This document shows positions 1 to 8,364 of a stretch of DNA of 64,000 nt, one piece after another. Position 1 is the first letter of the stretch. The number at the start of each line of letters is the position of its first letter. Made by a program: the position numbers and the translations under genes. The stretch is from CAVYXK01 sp963708245. GTDB lineage: Bacteria > Pseudomonadota > Alphaproteobacteria > Acetobacterales > Acetobacteraceae. The notes under the pieces are model-generated. The model worked only from the letters and a program-made list of their open reading frames with translations. It was not told where the DNA came from and searched no databases. Where the stretch lies: NCBI GenBank assembly GCA_963708245.1, contig OY970201.1, positions 3,782,001 to 3,846,000 of the forward strand. The letters are read 5' to 3'.

Positions 1-1
1 C

Positions 2-97
2 CTGGCGGAGGCACAGGCCATCGTCGATGCTGTGCTGGCGGCGCCCATACGCCGCCCAGAGATTGCGTCCGAGACAGAATTGCAGGGCAGGCGATGA
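2..97 (+). CDS. C-terminal end of an unidentified protein
   Basis: An open frame enters from the left edge and stops at TGA 95-97, giving 31 residues (LAEAQAIVDAVL... ending in QGRR). Its stop overlaps the start of the glucan phosphorylase gene by four bases (ATGA), so the two are probably translationally coupled in one operon. Too little is visible to name the product. In related clusters the neighbour is often a sugar-phosphate enzyme such as phosphoketolase or phosphoglucomutase, but nothing here proves that. Confidence 0.45.
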   Translation: MAEAQAIVDAVLAAPIRRPEIASETELQGRR

Positions 98-2640
98 GCG
101 AACCGACACGGGTCAGCCATCCGAAGGAATCTCCTTTATCCACGGATGTAGAGGGATTCGGTTCCCTGGCTGAGCTTGCCCTGGATATGCGTTCGTCGTG
201 GAACCACGCCACCGACCAGGTGTGGCGGCAATTGGATCCGGTGCTGTGGGAGCTCACGCACAACCCGTGGGCAGTCCTGCAGACGGTCTCGCGGGAAAAA
301 CTCCACCGTGTCTTATCCGATCCCGCTTTCCGCAAAAACATCGACGATCTGGTGCAAGCGAGGCGGGATACGGCGGAGGCGCCCGGGTGGTTTCAGCAAA
401 CCTACCCGCAATCGCCGCTGAGCTGTGTTGCATATTTCAGTATGGAATTCATGTTGAGCGAAGCCTTGCCCATCTACTCAGGTGGGCTCGGCAACGTGGC
501 CGGCGATCAGCTCAAGGCCGCCGGCGATCTGGGCGTGCCGGTCATCGGCGTGGGATTGCTCTACCAGCAAGGCTATTTCCGCCAGGTGATCGGCCAGGAC
601 GGAGCGCAAGAGGCCCTTTTCCCCTACAACGACCCCGGACAGCTGCCGATTGCGCCATTGCGCCAACCAAACGGGGAGTGGTTGCGGTTACAGCTCGACC
701 TGCCTGGTTACCCGATGTGGCTACGCGCCTGGCAGGTTCAGGTTGGCAGACTGAAGCTCTATCTGCTGGACAGCAACGACGCGGCGAACTTTCCACCGTA
801 CCGCGGGATTACCACCGAGCTATACGGCGGCGGGCCGTATCTGCGCCTCATGCAAGAGGTGGTACTGGGGATCGGCGGATGGCGGTTGCTCGCCACGCTC
901 GGCATCGAGCCGGAAGTGTGCCACCTGAATGAAGGGCATGCGGCGTTCGCCGTACTGGAACGCGCGCGCAGCTTTATGCAAGCGACCGGGCAGTCCTTCG
1001 AAGTTGCCCTGGCGGTTACGCGAGCGGGCAATCTCTTCACCACCCACACCGCGGTGGCCGCCGGCTTTGACCGTTTCGCTCCGGCCCTCATCGAACGATA
1101 CCTCGGCGGGTATGCCGGACAGAAGCTTGGCATTAGCTTGAACGATTTGCTGGCGCTGGGCCGGCAGAACCCGAACGACCCGGCGGAAAACTTTAATATG
1201 GCGTATTTGGCGATCCGGGGGAGTGGGGCGGTGAATGGCGTGAGCCGCCTGCATGGCCAGGTCAGCCGGCGCCTCTTCGAGCCGCTCTTTCCGGGTTGGC
1301 CGGCGAACGAAGTCCCCGCGGGACACGTGACCAACGGTGTTCACATGCGGAGCTGGGACTCGGCGGCGGCCGACGAGCTTTGGACGGAGGCCTGCGGCAA
1401 GGATCGGTGGTTGGGGACAACGGAAGCCCTGGAGCACGACATTCGCCGCATCTCCGACTCCAGGCTCTGGCAGTTCCGCAATGCCGCCCGCACGGCATTC
1501 GTTGAATACGTTCGCGACCGATTGTCAAAGCAACTGGCGGCATCAGGCGCGCCGCCCAAGGCGGTTGACGGTGCGAAGCATCTGTTTGATCCCAACAATA
1601 TGACACTGGGCTTTGCACGCCGCTTTGCAACCTACAAAAGACCGAACCTGTTGCTGCACGACCCGGAGCGACTGCTGCGCCTGCTGACCAATCCCCGGCG
1701 CCCGATGCAGCTCATCATGGCCGGCAAGGCTCATCCGGCGGACCAGGCAGGCCAAGCCCTGATCCAGGAATGGACGCATTTCATCCGGCGGCCCGAGGCC
1801 CGCGCCCATGTGATCTTTCTCGCTGACTACGACATGCTGCTGACCGAGCAGTTGGTGCAGGGAGTGGATGTCTGGCTCAACACACCGCGACGCCCGTGGG
1901 AGGCATGCGGCACCAGCGGCATGAAGGTGCTCGTCAACGGCGGCATCAACCTGTCGGAATTGGACGGCTGGTGGGCGGAAGCATATGCGCCGGAAGTAGG
2001 TTGGGCGTTGGGGGATGGTCAGGAACATGATGACGATCCGGCCTGGGACGCCGCCGATGCCTCAGCGCTCTACGACCTTCTGGAGCGCGAGGTGATCCCC
2101 GAGTTTTATACTCGTGACGAGCGCGGCATCCCCGGCGCCTGGGTGGCGCGGATACGGGAAAGCATGGCGCGGTTGACACCGCGCTTTTCCAGCAATCGCG
2201 CGGTGCGCGAATACACCGAGCAACACTACCTTCCGGCGGCTGTGGCGTACCGTGAGCGGGCTATCGATAAGGGCGAATTTGGCGTGCAGGTCGTTAATTG
2301 GCGCCACGCCCTCAGCCAAAAATGGACCGGACTCCGCTTCGGAGACGTGAAATTTGTGACCGACGGCGAACAGCACTTTTTTGAAGTGGAGGTCTATCTC
2401 GATGACCTCGACCTCGAGGCAGTGCGGGTAGAGCTTTACGCCGACGGCATCATGGGCAGTGCCTCCGTGCGGCAGGAGATGAATCGCGTTCGTCAACTGG
2501 CCGGCGCGTCAGGCGGTTATGTTTACACAGCTTCAGTGTCTGCGGCCCGCCCCCCAGCAGACTATACGGCGCGGGTGATGCCGCACTGCGACGGGGTCGC
2601 GATCCCATTGGAGGAAACCCGAATCCTGTGGCAGCGATGA
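94..2640 (+). CDS. glgP: Alpha-glucan (glycogen/maltodextrin) phosphorylase
   Basis: This 848-residue enzyme should cut alpha-1,4-glucans with phosphate to release glucose-1-phosphate in the cytoplasm. Residues ~20-130 look like the N-terminal helical domain (DUF3417 type) of the short bacterial phosphorylases. YFSMEF and YSGGLGNVAGD follow, and the pyridoxal-phosphate site is the CGTSGMK segment with Lys611. Length fits the alpha-glucan family rather than the E. coli GlgP subtype. The start overlaps the preceding stop and the stop overlaps a downstream HAD start (ATGA both times), so it sits in the middle of an operon. The downstream genes are broken. The exact substrate, glycogen or maltodextrin, cannot be told. 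Confidence 0.93.
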   Translation: MSEPTRVSHPKESPLSTDVEGFGSLAELALDMRSSWNHATDQVWRQLDPVLWELTHNPWAVLQTVSREKLHRVLSDPAFRKNIDDLVQARRDTAEAPGWFQQTYPQSPLSCVAYFSMEFMLSEALPIYSGGLGNVAGDQLKAAGDLGVPVIGVGLLYQQGYFRQVIGQDGAQEALFPYNDPGQLPIAPLRQPNGEWLRLQLDLPGYPMWLRAWQVQVGRLKLYLLDSNDAANFPPYRGITTELYGGGPYLRLMQEVVLGIGGWRLLATLGIEPEVCHLNEGHAAFAVLERARSFMQATGQSFEVALAVTRAGNLFTTHTAVAAGFDRFAPALIERYLGGYAGQKLGISLNDLLALGRQNPNDPAENFNMAYLAIRGSGAVNGVSRLHGQVSRRLFEPLFPGWPANEVPAGHVTNGVHMRSWDSAAADELWTEACGKDRWLGTTEALEHDIRRISDSRLWQFRNAARTAFVEYVRDRLSKQLAASGAPPKAVDGAKHLFDPNNMTLGFARRFATYKRPNLLLHDPERLLRLLTNPRRPMQLIMAGKAHPADQAGQALIQEWTHFIRRPEARAHVIFLADYDMLLTEQLVQGVDVWLNTPRRPWEACGTSGMKVLVNGGINLSELDGWWAEAYAPEVGWALGDGQEHDDDPAWDAADASALYDLLEREVIPEFYTRDERGIPGAWVARIRESMARLTPRFSSNRAVREYTEQHYLPAAVAYRERAIDKGEFGVQVVNWRHALSQKWTGLRFGDVKFVTDGEQHFFEVEVYLDDLDLEAVRVELYADGIMGSASVRQEMNRVRQLAGASGGYVYTASVSAARPPADYTARVMPHCDGVAIPLEETRILWQR

Positions 2641-2771
2641 TCCGATCGACGCAAGAAAAGACGATACGGAATGCGGCGGCGGTCACTTGCCTGTTTCTAG
2701 ATATCGGCGGCGTCCTGCTTACCAACGGCTGGGATCAGAATGACGAAAGAGCCAGTCATGAAACCGGCTGA
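2637..2771 (+). pseudogene. HAD-family phosphatase, N-terminal stub
   Basis: The frame starts on an ATGA overlap with the glgP stop and encodes 44 residues. Residues ~19-33 (LFLDIGGVLLTNGWD) are the catalytic motif I region of HAD phosphatases, where the first Asp is the nucleophile. The similarity ends at once and the frame runs into the acetate kinase start region and stops at 2769-2771. A working HAD enzyme needs about 200 residues and three further motifs, all absent. I read this as a deletion remnant joined to the ackA remnant. Confidence 0.6.
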
Positions 2772-3138
2772 TCCGCGCATCCTGACGATCAATGGCGGCT
2801 CGTCGAGCATCAAGTTCGCCCTGTTCGAGGTCCGTGACGTGCTCCGACGGATTCTGGAGGGCGAGATTGAGCGGATCGGACTGCCGGAGGTCACCTTGCG
2901 GGTCAAAGGCTCGAATCCGGCAGACAGCTTTTCGCGGCCAGCGACGGCGCCGGACCACGCGGCGGCGGCCGGCGCTCTGATGGACTGGATCGATGCACAC
3001 AGCGGGCGCGACGCCTTGGCCGCGCCGCGGGTAGAGCCAACCGAAGTGGCAGGTCTAGGACTGGGTTGCGATGGCCCCTCGCCCAGCCGGCGGAATCGAC
3101 TGCACCGCAGCGCGGGGAGTCGCGTGAAGGGTCAGTAA
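2740..3138 (+). pseudogene. ackA: Acetate kinase, 5' fragment
   Basis: Residues ~7-95 match the start of acetate kinase: ILTINGGSSSIKFALFE is the N-terminal nucleotide-phosphate loop, followed by a region ending near WIDAHSGRD. After about residue 95 the similarity is lost, the conserved GHRVVHGG segment never appears, and the frame ends at 132 residues against roughly 400 for an intact enzyme. A second start at 2758 fits the family better. With the HAD stub just upstream this looks like a decayed phosphoketolase/acetate-kinase type operon in which only glgP survived. Confidence 0.65.
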
Positions 3139-3349
3139 GCCGGTCTGCGAGCTGGCGAAAGTGGCTCGCCCGCCGCAGCAGTTCTTTGGGCTCCATCGCT
3201 GCCGTGCCTTGCCCTGGGGCCGACACATCCCTAACCCTCGGTTGCAACCTGGACTTAAATTCAATAAGGCGCCCGCCTAAGTAGCACTATATTCGCTGTC
3301 AGAATTATCTATCTTAGCTTCGTCAGGTGAGATACATAATGGGGTCGGA

Positions 3350-3580
3350 ATGGCCTCACCGCACTACGCCGCGCACATCACCCGCCTGTTATGGCCGGGC
3401 ACGACCACGTTCTTCGAGGTCGAGCTTGTTCCACTCGACCGCCGGCCCGGGCGGGTGCCTACGAGGAGGGTGCGGGTCGTAATCCAAGCTGACCCGGACG
3501 CGCCGGCGAAGCACATAGCTGCGAAAGCGAGAGAGCTGCTTGTGTCGTTAGGGGCAGCGGAATGGTCCGGGATCGTTTAG
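3350..3580 (+). CDS. Small hypothetical protein (76 aa)
   Basis: A short frame starting MASPHYAAHITRLLW, with no signal peptide, membrane segment or known motif. The middle is rich in Arg and Pro, and the end (AKARELLVSLGAAEW) could form a helix. No clear ribosome-binding site precedes the ATG. It stands alone between the decayed ackA fragment and the first insertion sequence. The flanks 3139-3349 and 3581-3864 hold nothing I recognise. It may be a real lineage-specific gene or chance coding. Confidence 0.35.
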   Translation: MASPHYAAHITRLLWPGTTTFFEVELVPLDRRPGRVPTRRVRVVIQADPDAPAKHIAAKARELLVSLGAAEWSGIV

Positions 3581-3864
3581 CGAGTGCAACCTGGCTGTCC
3601 CGAGCCCCCGGCCTCACCAATCGGTTCCCCCCCAAAGCAACGACAGAGAAAGAAAGGCGCGCGCGGGTAGGGACGGCGCGCGCCTAGGTTGCAGACTGGG
3701 AAGGAGACGCCGCGGAGGAACGGCGCCGACGCGGAAAAGCATATCACAAGCCCGTGAGCCAACCCCCTGATTGCAGGGCGAGGACTCGGCACGCGCGTCG
3801 CGCCTGTGCCAGCCTGCCGCCAAGCTCCAGGTAGATCGGGGGCGGAGGACGGCCCTGACCCGGC

Positions 3865-5375
3865 TGTCGATAGCTAATTAAGTTGTCCGGTTTACGTAGC
3901 ACATCAGTTGTCCGCTTGTTTCCGGTCCGTTCCCAAGAGGCAGGGACAGAACGGCGGCCGTTCTGGCGGCAGGTCAGGCGGGCCGTTGGCTGGTGACGGG
4001 CGCGTCTTCTTCAACTCATGAAATCAATTTCCTTCTTTTGCTGATGCGCCTGTGGAGTTGTGGGCAACGCTCTTCCGTTGCCCACAAATCCACAGGCGAG
4101 CCGGACCCAAGCGCGATCATGCCGCCGCGTCCAACGCCGCCATCCGCAGCGCCCCCTGCGCGTCATAGCGTCCCAGGCAGCGCGGGCCGTGGAACACCGC
4201 GTGGCTCCCGTCGTGATATTGCCGCACCTTCACCCGTGCCTTCACGAAATGAGCACGCAGCGGCGACGGTGGTATCTGCAGCTTCATCCGTCGCCACGAA
4301 ACCGTGTTGTCGCGGTCCACCTGGCGCTCCTCCTGGATACACAGAATTTCCCGCAGATCGACACCAGCAACGGCGACGAAAGCCGATCCCTCCTGCTCCG
4401 CCTTCACCGCAAACTGCGCGTTGTGCGCCGGCAGGTAGCAATCCCGAATGAACCGGTTGGCCTCCGCAACCGTCGTGATCCCAGCCAGCGCCAGCTCCTT
4501 GACCAGGCGATCCTGTAACGTCTGAAACAGCCGCTCCGAACGACCACGGGCCTGCGGTGAGTAGGCCGCAATGTGCTCCACGCCCAAATGCGCCAGCGCC
4601 CGCCCAACCTGTGTCGGCCGCTTCCGGTCAACCGGGCCGCCAGACTCCGGCGTCACGAAGTAGTGGCTGCCCCGATCCGTATAGAGGCTCAGCGGCAGGC
4701 CATGCGCGCCAAACACCTCCAGCAGAGCCTGGAACGTCGATTCCGTGCCTTCCTCCGCTACCAAAAACCCCGAGTAGATCACGTTCGTCGCGTCGTCCAT
4801 CGTCACTATCAGGTCCAGCGTCTCCCGCCCCGCCAGCCATTCATGGCGCGACCCATCCTGATGAAGCATCATTCCAGGCAACGGCCGTCGCGGCCGCTTG
4901 CGCCGGTGTGCGCCGCGCCGCGCGGCGCGCTCCAGAAGCCCCTTCGATTGCAGGAACGCCTTGGTCCACGTGTAGCCCCAGCGGAAACCGTGGCGGCCCA
5001 CCAAGTGCTCGTGAAAGTGCTTCGCCGTGAACCCGCTGTAACGCATACGATACAGCCGCTCGACCTCCTCCTCCCGGTCGACCGGAACCCGCTTCCCAGA
5101 CGCCCGACCAAGCCGCCGGTCCAGAAGACCGGCCGCCCCGCACTCTTCGTAGCGCTGTTGCCAACGACGGAATGTCCGCTCGCTGATCCCAAGCAGCTCC
5201 GCCGCTTCGCACTGGTTGAGTTCGCTCGCTTCATACCGCTCCAGCACGCTCCCGAACTTGATCACTCGCACACCCTGAAGGGCTTCCGACCGGCGCATCC
5301 GGGCTCCCAAAAGGAACCATCATCACCGGACAGATCGTGCGCTACCTAAACCGGACATACCGTGTGCTACCGACA
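3865..5375 (-). mobile_element. IS1202/ISNCY-type insertion sequence, copy 1
   Basis: A 1,511-bp element with one transposase gene on the minus strand, apparently identical to the copy at 10616-12126. Each end begins TGTCG(G/A)TAGC when read inward and carries a subterminal TGTCCGGTTTA(G/C)GTAGC repeat, giving imperfect terminal inverted repeats of about 35 bp. Unlike copy 2 it has no 16-bp target duplication. At the right edge the terminal GCTACCGACA is repeated at 5377-5386, so the boundary may be 5386; in that case CCCGGC (3859-3864 and 5387-5392) flanks it. Confidence 0.85.
4117..5310 (-). CDS. ISNCY/IS1202-type DDE transposase (copy 1)
   Basis: A 397-residue transposase. An N-terminal helix-turn-helix (residues ~20-60, CEAAELLGISERTFRRW) binds DNA, and an integrase-like catalytic core follows with Asp in LHQDGSRHEW, Asp in LYTDRGSHYF and Glu in RGRSERLFQTL. 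The protein is identical to that of copy 2, pointing to recent transposition. The annotated start is TTG; an ATG four codons downstream is an alternative. The protein is full length with no frameshift, so the copy is probably active. Confidence 0.88.
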   Translation of the reverse strand: MGARMRRSEALQGVRVIKFGSVLERYEASELNQCEAAELLGISERTFRRWQQRYEECGAAGLLDRRLGRASGKRVPVDREEEVERLYRMRYSGFTAKHFHEHLVGRHGFRWGYTWTKAFLQSKGLLERAARRGAHRRKRPRRPLPGMMLHQDGSRHEWLAGRETLDLIVTMDDATNVIYSGFLVAEEGTESTFQALLEVFGAHGLPLSLYTDRGSHYFVTPESGGPVDRKRPTQVGRALAHLGVEHIAAYSPQARGRSERLFQTLQDRLVKELALAGITTVAEANRFIRDCYLPAHNAQFAVKAEQEGSAFVAVAGVDLREILCIQEERQVDRDNTVSWRRMKLQIPPSPLRAHFVKARVKVRQYHDGSHAVFHGPRCLGRYDAQGALRMAALDAAA

Positions 5376-5392
5376 CGCTACCGACACCCGGC

Positions 5393-5421
5393 TTGCAAAT
5401 TCGGCCCCGACCTGTTATGCT
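5393..5421 (+). promoter_or_regulatory. Sigma70-like promoter TTGCAA-17-TATGCT
   Basis: TTGCAA at 5393-5398 and TATGCT at 5416-5421 are separated by exactly 17 bases. A start near 5428 would fall just before the IS1380-type element at 5434. With that element removed, transcription would reach the hairpin-T terminator at 7115-7140 after about 50 bases. No reading frame lies between them. This is a prediction from consensus only. Confidence 0.4.
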
Positions 5422-5433
5422 TCCGCTATTGAA

Positions 5434-7095
5434 CCTAAATCCGGCAGTTGGGTCCGATCGTCGCCGGTCTGAAGTGACGACCCACAACCTGGGGTAATTG
5501 CTCAGGCCGGGCTCAGGCGAAGCGGTGGCTGCAGTTGCCGGCCATGCAAGAAGTAGCGGAGCGCTTCACTGAGGATGCGATACCAGCGTTGCAGCGGATC
5601 CAACTGCTCCGCACTTTTTCGCAGCCGGTCAAGAAAGCCGGCGATGCGCAGGTAAGCTTGCCTCGCCTTGTCGCGCGCGCCATGCGCGCTGCTGATCGTC
5701 AGCCTCACCTGGCCGGCGTGTTGGGTGCGCTGCGCGATCGCCGACAGCAGCAAGGGTCGGGTGGTGATCGCCTCCCGATGGTGCTCCGGATCAGCCAGCC
5801 GGACGAACAGGCTCCACCAGTTGTAGATCAGTGCAACGATACCGGCCAGCAGCCGACACCGCGTGAGGTCCTGTGTCGTGAAACCGCCCCAACCCCATTG
5901 GTTCTTCAGCTCGTCAAAAACGTTCTCGCAATCCGCCCGATCGCGATACAACTGCCCCAGCGTCAGGATTTCATCGTCCATTGAGGTGACCAGCGCAGCG
6001 TAGTCCCACGCCTCCTGATCGGGGCCCACCTCGACGAAGCCAAGTCGCCGCTGAGCCGGATCGCCATGATCGACGGCCGGCGGACCAGCCAGTTGGCGGC
6101 GCAGCAGAATGACTCTCCGCTGCCGGCTCCAGCCCTCCAGCCGCAGGCTCGTCTCCTTGCCCTGCCAGCCCTGGCCGGCATCCTTCCAGTCCGATGCCTG
6201 CATCGCCCGTTGCAGTGCCCGCGTGACGTTTTTCGTCATGCGCAGACGGAACAGATACGCCAGCTCCTCCCGCTCGGCCCGCGCCATCACCGGCTCGATG
6301 CCCCACGACTTGTCTCCGCGCAGCAGCCACGGCCGCTGCCCCGCTCCGAGATGATCCAGCAACTCCCACAAGCCGCCCGTCGCGTGTCTGACGTTGTGCT
6401 GATCGCCGGGCAATACCTCGACCCGTAGCACCAGCCGCAGGTTCGACAGCATGTAGCTGTGATAGCAGTGCGACGGCCGACCCGGCTTGTGCGGATTATA
6501 GCCCAGCTCGGCGCCTTCCTGGTGCCCATACAAAGGTTTGATGGTGGTATCGATGTCGAGCACCCACGGCTCGCCGAGCAGCGGAGCGGTGCAATAGTCC
6601 AGGTGGTTTTGCAGCCAGGCCGAGCCTTGCGCTTCGTCGATCTTCTCCAGCCCGCGGCGAACCGAGTCCTCGCTGACCACCTTGCGCATGCCGAGCAACG
6701 GCGGGTTCACCGGATCGCAGCGCAGCGCGGTCACATGGGCATAGCGCCGGTGACCCGCCAGAACAGACAGCAGCACGGTGCCAAGCAGATCGCGTGTACG
6801 CGGTGCATTCGGGCTAGTGAACCGCAGCGGACAGTCGGCAACCCAATTGTCGAACAACCCGGCCTGCTTCAGGTAGTCGATGAAGAATGGCAGTTGGCCG
6901 AACGGCGTCACCGGTGCGGCGGCGTCCCACTCCACGTGCACGCGCCCGGCGAAGGTATCGGCAATCGCCGAATGCGGCGCAACTTCCGGTTGCTCACCCG
7001 CGGGGTGAACCGCCAGACATCTCTGTTCTGTGCTCATGCCGGCCAAATCTGCCAATTCAGCCGCGGCGCGCAATCACTCAACTGCCGGATTTAGG
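5434..7095 (-). mobile_element. IS1380-type insertion sequence
   Basis: A complete 1,662-bp element. Its ends are perfect 17-bp inverted repeats, CCTAAATCCGGCAGTTG at 5434-5450 and its reverse complement at 7079-7095. A 5-bp target duplication TTGAA flanks it at 5429-5433 and 7096-7100. Length, end structure and single transposase gene suit the IS1380 family, whose founding member came from Acetobacter. Intact ends, intact duplication and a full-length transposase indicate a recent, probably active insertion. Confidence 0.88.
5502..7073 (-). CDS. IS1380-family transposase
   Basis: A 523-residue DDE transposase (DDE group 1). Visible blocks are LDIDTTIKPLYGHQEGA (first catalytic Asp region), PWLLRGDKSWG (second Asp), and CENVFDELKNQWGWGG (Glu region with a conserved Trp-rich stretch). 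The C-terminal LIYNWWSLFVRLADPEHH is typical of these transposases in acetic-acid-bacteria relatives. The better start is probably the ATG at 7034 (MSTEQRCLAV); the longer N-terminus comes from an upstream in-frame ATG. No disruption is visible. Confidence 0.85.
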   Translation of the reverse strand: MRAAAELADLAGMSTEQRCLAVHPAGEQPEVAPHSAIADTFAGRVHVEWDAAAPVTPFGQLPFFIDYLKQAGLFDNWVADCPLRFTSPNAPRTRDLLGTVLLSVLAGHRRYAHVTALRCDPVNPPLLGMRKVVSEDSVRRGLEKIDEAQGSAWLQNHLDYCTAPLLGEPWVLDIDTTIKPLYGHQEGAELGYNPHKPGRPSHCYHSYMLSNLRLVLRVEVLPGDQHNVRHATGGLWELLDHLGAGQRPWLLRGDKSWGIEPVMARAEREELAYLFRLRMTKNVTRALQRAMQASDWKDAGQGWQGKETSLRLEGWSRQRRVILLRRQLAGPPAVDHGDPAQRRLGFVEVGPDQEAWDYAALVTSMDDEILTLGQLYRDRADCENVFDELKNQWGWGGFTTQDLTRCRLLAGIVALIYNWWSLFVRLADPEHHREAITTRPLLLSAIAQRTQHAGQVRLTISSAHGARDKARQAYLRIAGFLDRLRKSAEQLDPLQRWYRILSEALRYFLHGRQLQPPLRLSPA

Positions 7096-7114
7096 TTGAA
7101 TGACTCCTCAACTC

Positions 7115-7140
7115 AGGCCGCTCCGGTGGGGCGGCCTTTT
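7115..7140 (+). terminator. Rho-independent terminator
   Basis: GGCCGCTCC and GGGGCGGCC pair into a 9-bp stem (one G-U) with a 3-base loop, followed by TTTT at 7137-7140. It sits 20 bases right of the IS1380-type element, which separates it from the promoter-like sequence at 5393-5421. Confidence 0.55.
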
Positions 7141-7148
7141 CCGCTTCC

Positions 7149-7334
7149 TCACCCCTGGTCATGCCTTCCGGTGCGCGCAGACAGGGCGCGACCGAGACGC
7201 AACCACAGGCTGTGCGCTAAGAAGCTGTCGGCGTGGTGGACCCGCCGGCGACCATAATAGCGGAGCGCGAAGGCGAGGGTCTCGACGATCTCATCGGGCG
7301 TGGCGGGCCGAAGGTGGTCGGGTTCGTCGGGCAT
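7149..7334 (-). pseudogene. Truncated copy of the MPDE-family small protein
   Basis: Residues 1-40 (MPDEPDHLRPATPDE ... HADSFLA) match the intact 71-residue protein at 7833-8048 almost residue for residue. The sequence then changes to an unrelated tail (HSLWLRLGRAL...) and lacks the C-terminal AERLVEHLRVSGFVVMKK part. The homology block is exactly the 116-bp repeat at 7221-7336. It is probably a partial duplicate that picked up a new end and is not functional. Confidence 0.55.
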
Positions 7335-7336
7335 CC
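7221..7336 (-). repeat. 116-bp direct repeat, copy A
   Basis: Aligns without gaps to 7935-8050. Both begin GAAGCTGTCGGCGTGG and end TCGGGCATCC on the plus strand. Differences are mostly single bases that largely preserve the minus-strand protein. The repeat covers the first ~40 codons of the small MPDE protein plus two upstream bases. Confidence 0.8.
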
Positions 7337-7500
7337 AGGCAGATTATGAGAGCGGAGCAGGAACAAAGCCGGCCAGTCGCGAGGAGCAAGCGGCGCCCTG
7401 GGTTCACCCGTTCGTGCTGCACATGTCGGTGAGAAGCCGTTTGAGGTGTGTAGGCACTCGCTCACATGCCCAAGAATTTGTTGGACCGAAAGGAGACCAT

Positions 7501-7713
7501 ATGGCCGAGATTGGTCCCATTGTGTTAACGATCGCATCCGGCAGACGCAGCTACGGCTTTAACATCCAGGGTGAAAGCGGATCCCCGATTCTGACGCTGA
7601 TATACAGCGATCGCGACGATGCCGAGGTGGCTCACTGTTGGGCCAGGGCGATGATGGTCAATGTGGTCGCGATCGCCGCTGCGAAGGACGTGCTGGTTCC
7701 TCGCGCTGCATAA
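7501..7713 (+). CDS. Small hypothetical protein (70 aa)
   Basis: The protein begins MAEIGPIVLTIASGRRSYGF. The ATG follows a good ribosome-binding site (AAAGGAG, seven bases upstream), which decides this start over a longer in-frame extension from 7300. It has no signal peptide or membrane segment and alternates hydrophobic and polar residues (LTLIYSDRDDAEVAHCWARAM), suggesting a compact alpha/beta fold. It lies between the two copies of the 116-bp repeat. I do not recognise a function. Confidence 0.6.
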   Translation: MAEIGPIVLTIASGRRSYGFNIQGESGSPILTLIYSDRDDAEVAHCWARAMMVNVVAIAAAKDVLVPRAA

Positions 7714-7832
7714 AGGGAGCGCGCAATGCAGCGACCGCGCCCCGGCTATGAGCGGAGGCCCCCCTGGTGCGGGCCCGGCGGCCATCGCGTCGTCAGCGTA
7801 GTGGACCCCAGGTGAGCCTCACGCAAGCCTTC

Positions 7833-8048
7833 CTACCGCGGCATCCCGTGCGCCCCGACCGCCGTCTTCTTCATCACCACGAACCCCGACACCCTCAGAT
7901 GCTCGACCAGCCGCTCCGCCGCGACCCGCGCCATGAAGCTGTCGGCGTGGCGGACCCGCCGGCGGCCCTCGTAGCGGAGGGCGAAGGCGAGGGTCTCGAC
8001 GATCTCATCGGGCGTGGCGGGGCGAAGGTGGTCGTATTCATCGGGCAT
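7833..8048 (-). CDS. Small hypothetical protein, MPDE family (71 aa)
   Basis: The protein starts MPDEYDHLRPATPDEI and contains TLAFALRYEGRRRVRHAD, a basic cluster that could bind nucleic acid, then a helical end with VVMKK. I recall similar short proteins recurring in Acetobacteraceae genomes, without a known role. The start at 8048 is chosen because the truncated copy at 7334 begins at the same residue. The C-terminal ~30 residues, missing from the duplicate, show what that copy lost. Confidence 0.65.
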   Translation of the reverse strand: MPDEYDHLRPATPDEIVETLAFALRYEGRRRVRHADSFMARVAAERLVEHLRVSGFVVMKKTAVGAHGMPR

Positions 8049-8050
8049 CC
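7935..8050 (-). repeat. 116-bp direct repeat, copy B
   Basis: Partner of 7221-7336. This copy lies inside the intact small gene 7833-8048 and is probably the parent sequence. Confidence 0.8.
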
Positions 8051-8192
8051 GGGCGGATAGCTCGGCGCAGAGAACGGAGCAAGAACAAGGTCGATCAAAA
8101 TGGGGCATCCACCGGGGCGAAAAGTGGGGTGAAACCTCCAAAATATTCACAAGATTTACGAGCAATTTCAGTAACTTAGGCTCAATGGAGAA

Positions 8193-8275
8193 TGGAGGGG
8201 GTTGGATTCGAACCAACGTAGGCGTGCGCCAGCGGATTTACAGTCCGCCCCCTTTAGCCTCTCGGGCACCCCTCC
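8193..8275 (-). tRNA. tRNA-Tyr (GTA anticodon)
   Basis: Read on the minus strand it folds as a class II tRNA. A GGAGGGG/CCCCTCC acceptor stem is followed by an A discriminator (8193). The anticodon arm is CGGACT-GTA-AATCCG with anticodon GTA, then a long variable arm and the T arm GTTGG-TTCGAAT-CCAAC. The 3' CCA is not encoded. It lies divergent from rlmB. The anticodon and long variable arm together identify it as tyrosine. Confidence 0.95.
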
Positions 8276-8289
8276 ACGGCGGGCCGCCG

Positions 8290-8318
8290 CACTAGGGCGA
8301 AAGCCAGCCGCTTGTCAA
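8290..8318 (-). promoter_or_regulatory. Likely tRNA-Tyr promoter
   Basis: On the minus strand a consensus -35 TTGACA (8313-8318) is followed 17 bases later by CTAGTG (8290-8295), a poor -10. It lies just upstream of the tRNA. The -35 is convincing and the -10 less so. Confidence 0.45.
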
Positions 8319-8364
8319 CGAACCCGGGTCCCTTCGCAGGGACCCGCGACGCGGCTATACCGCC

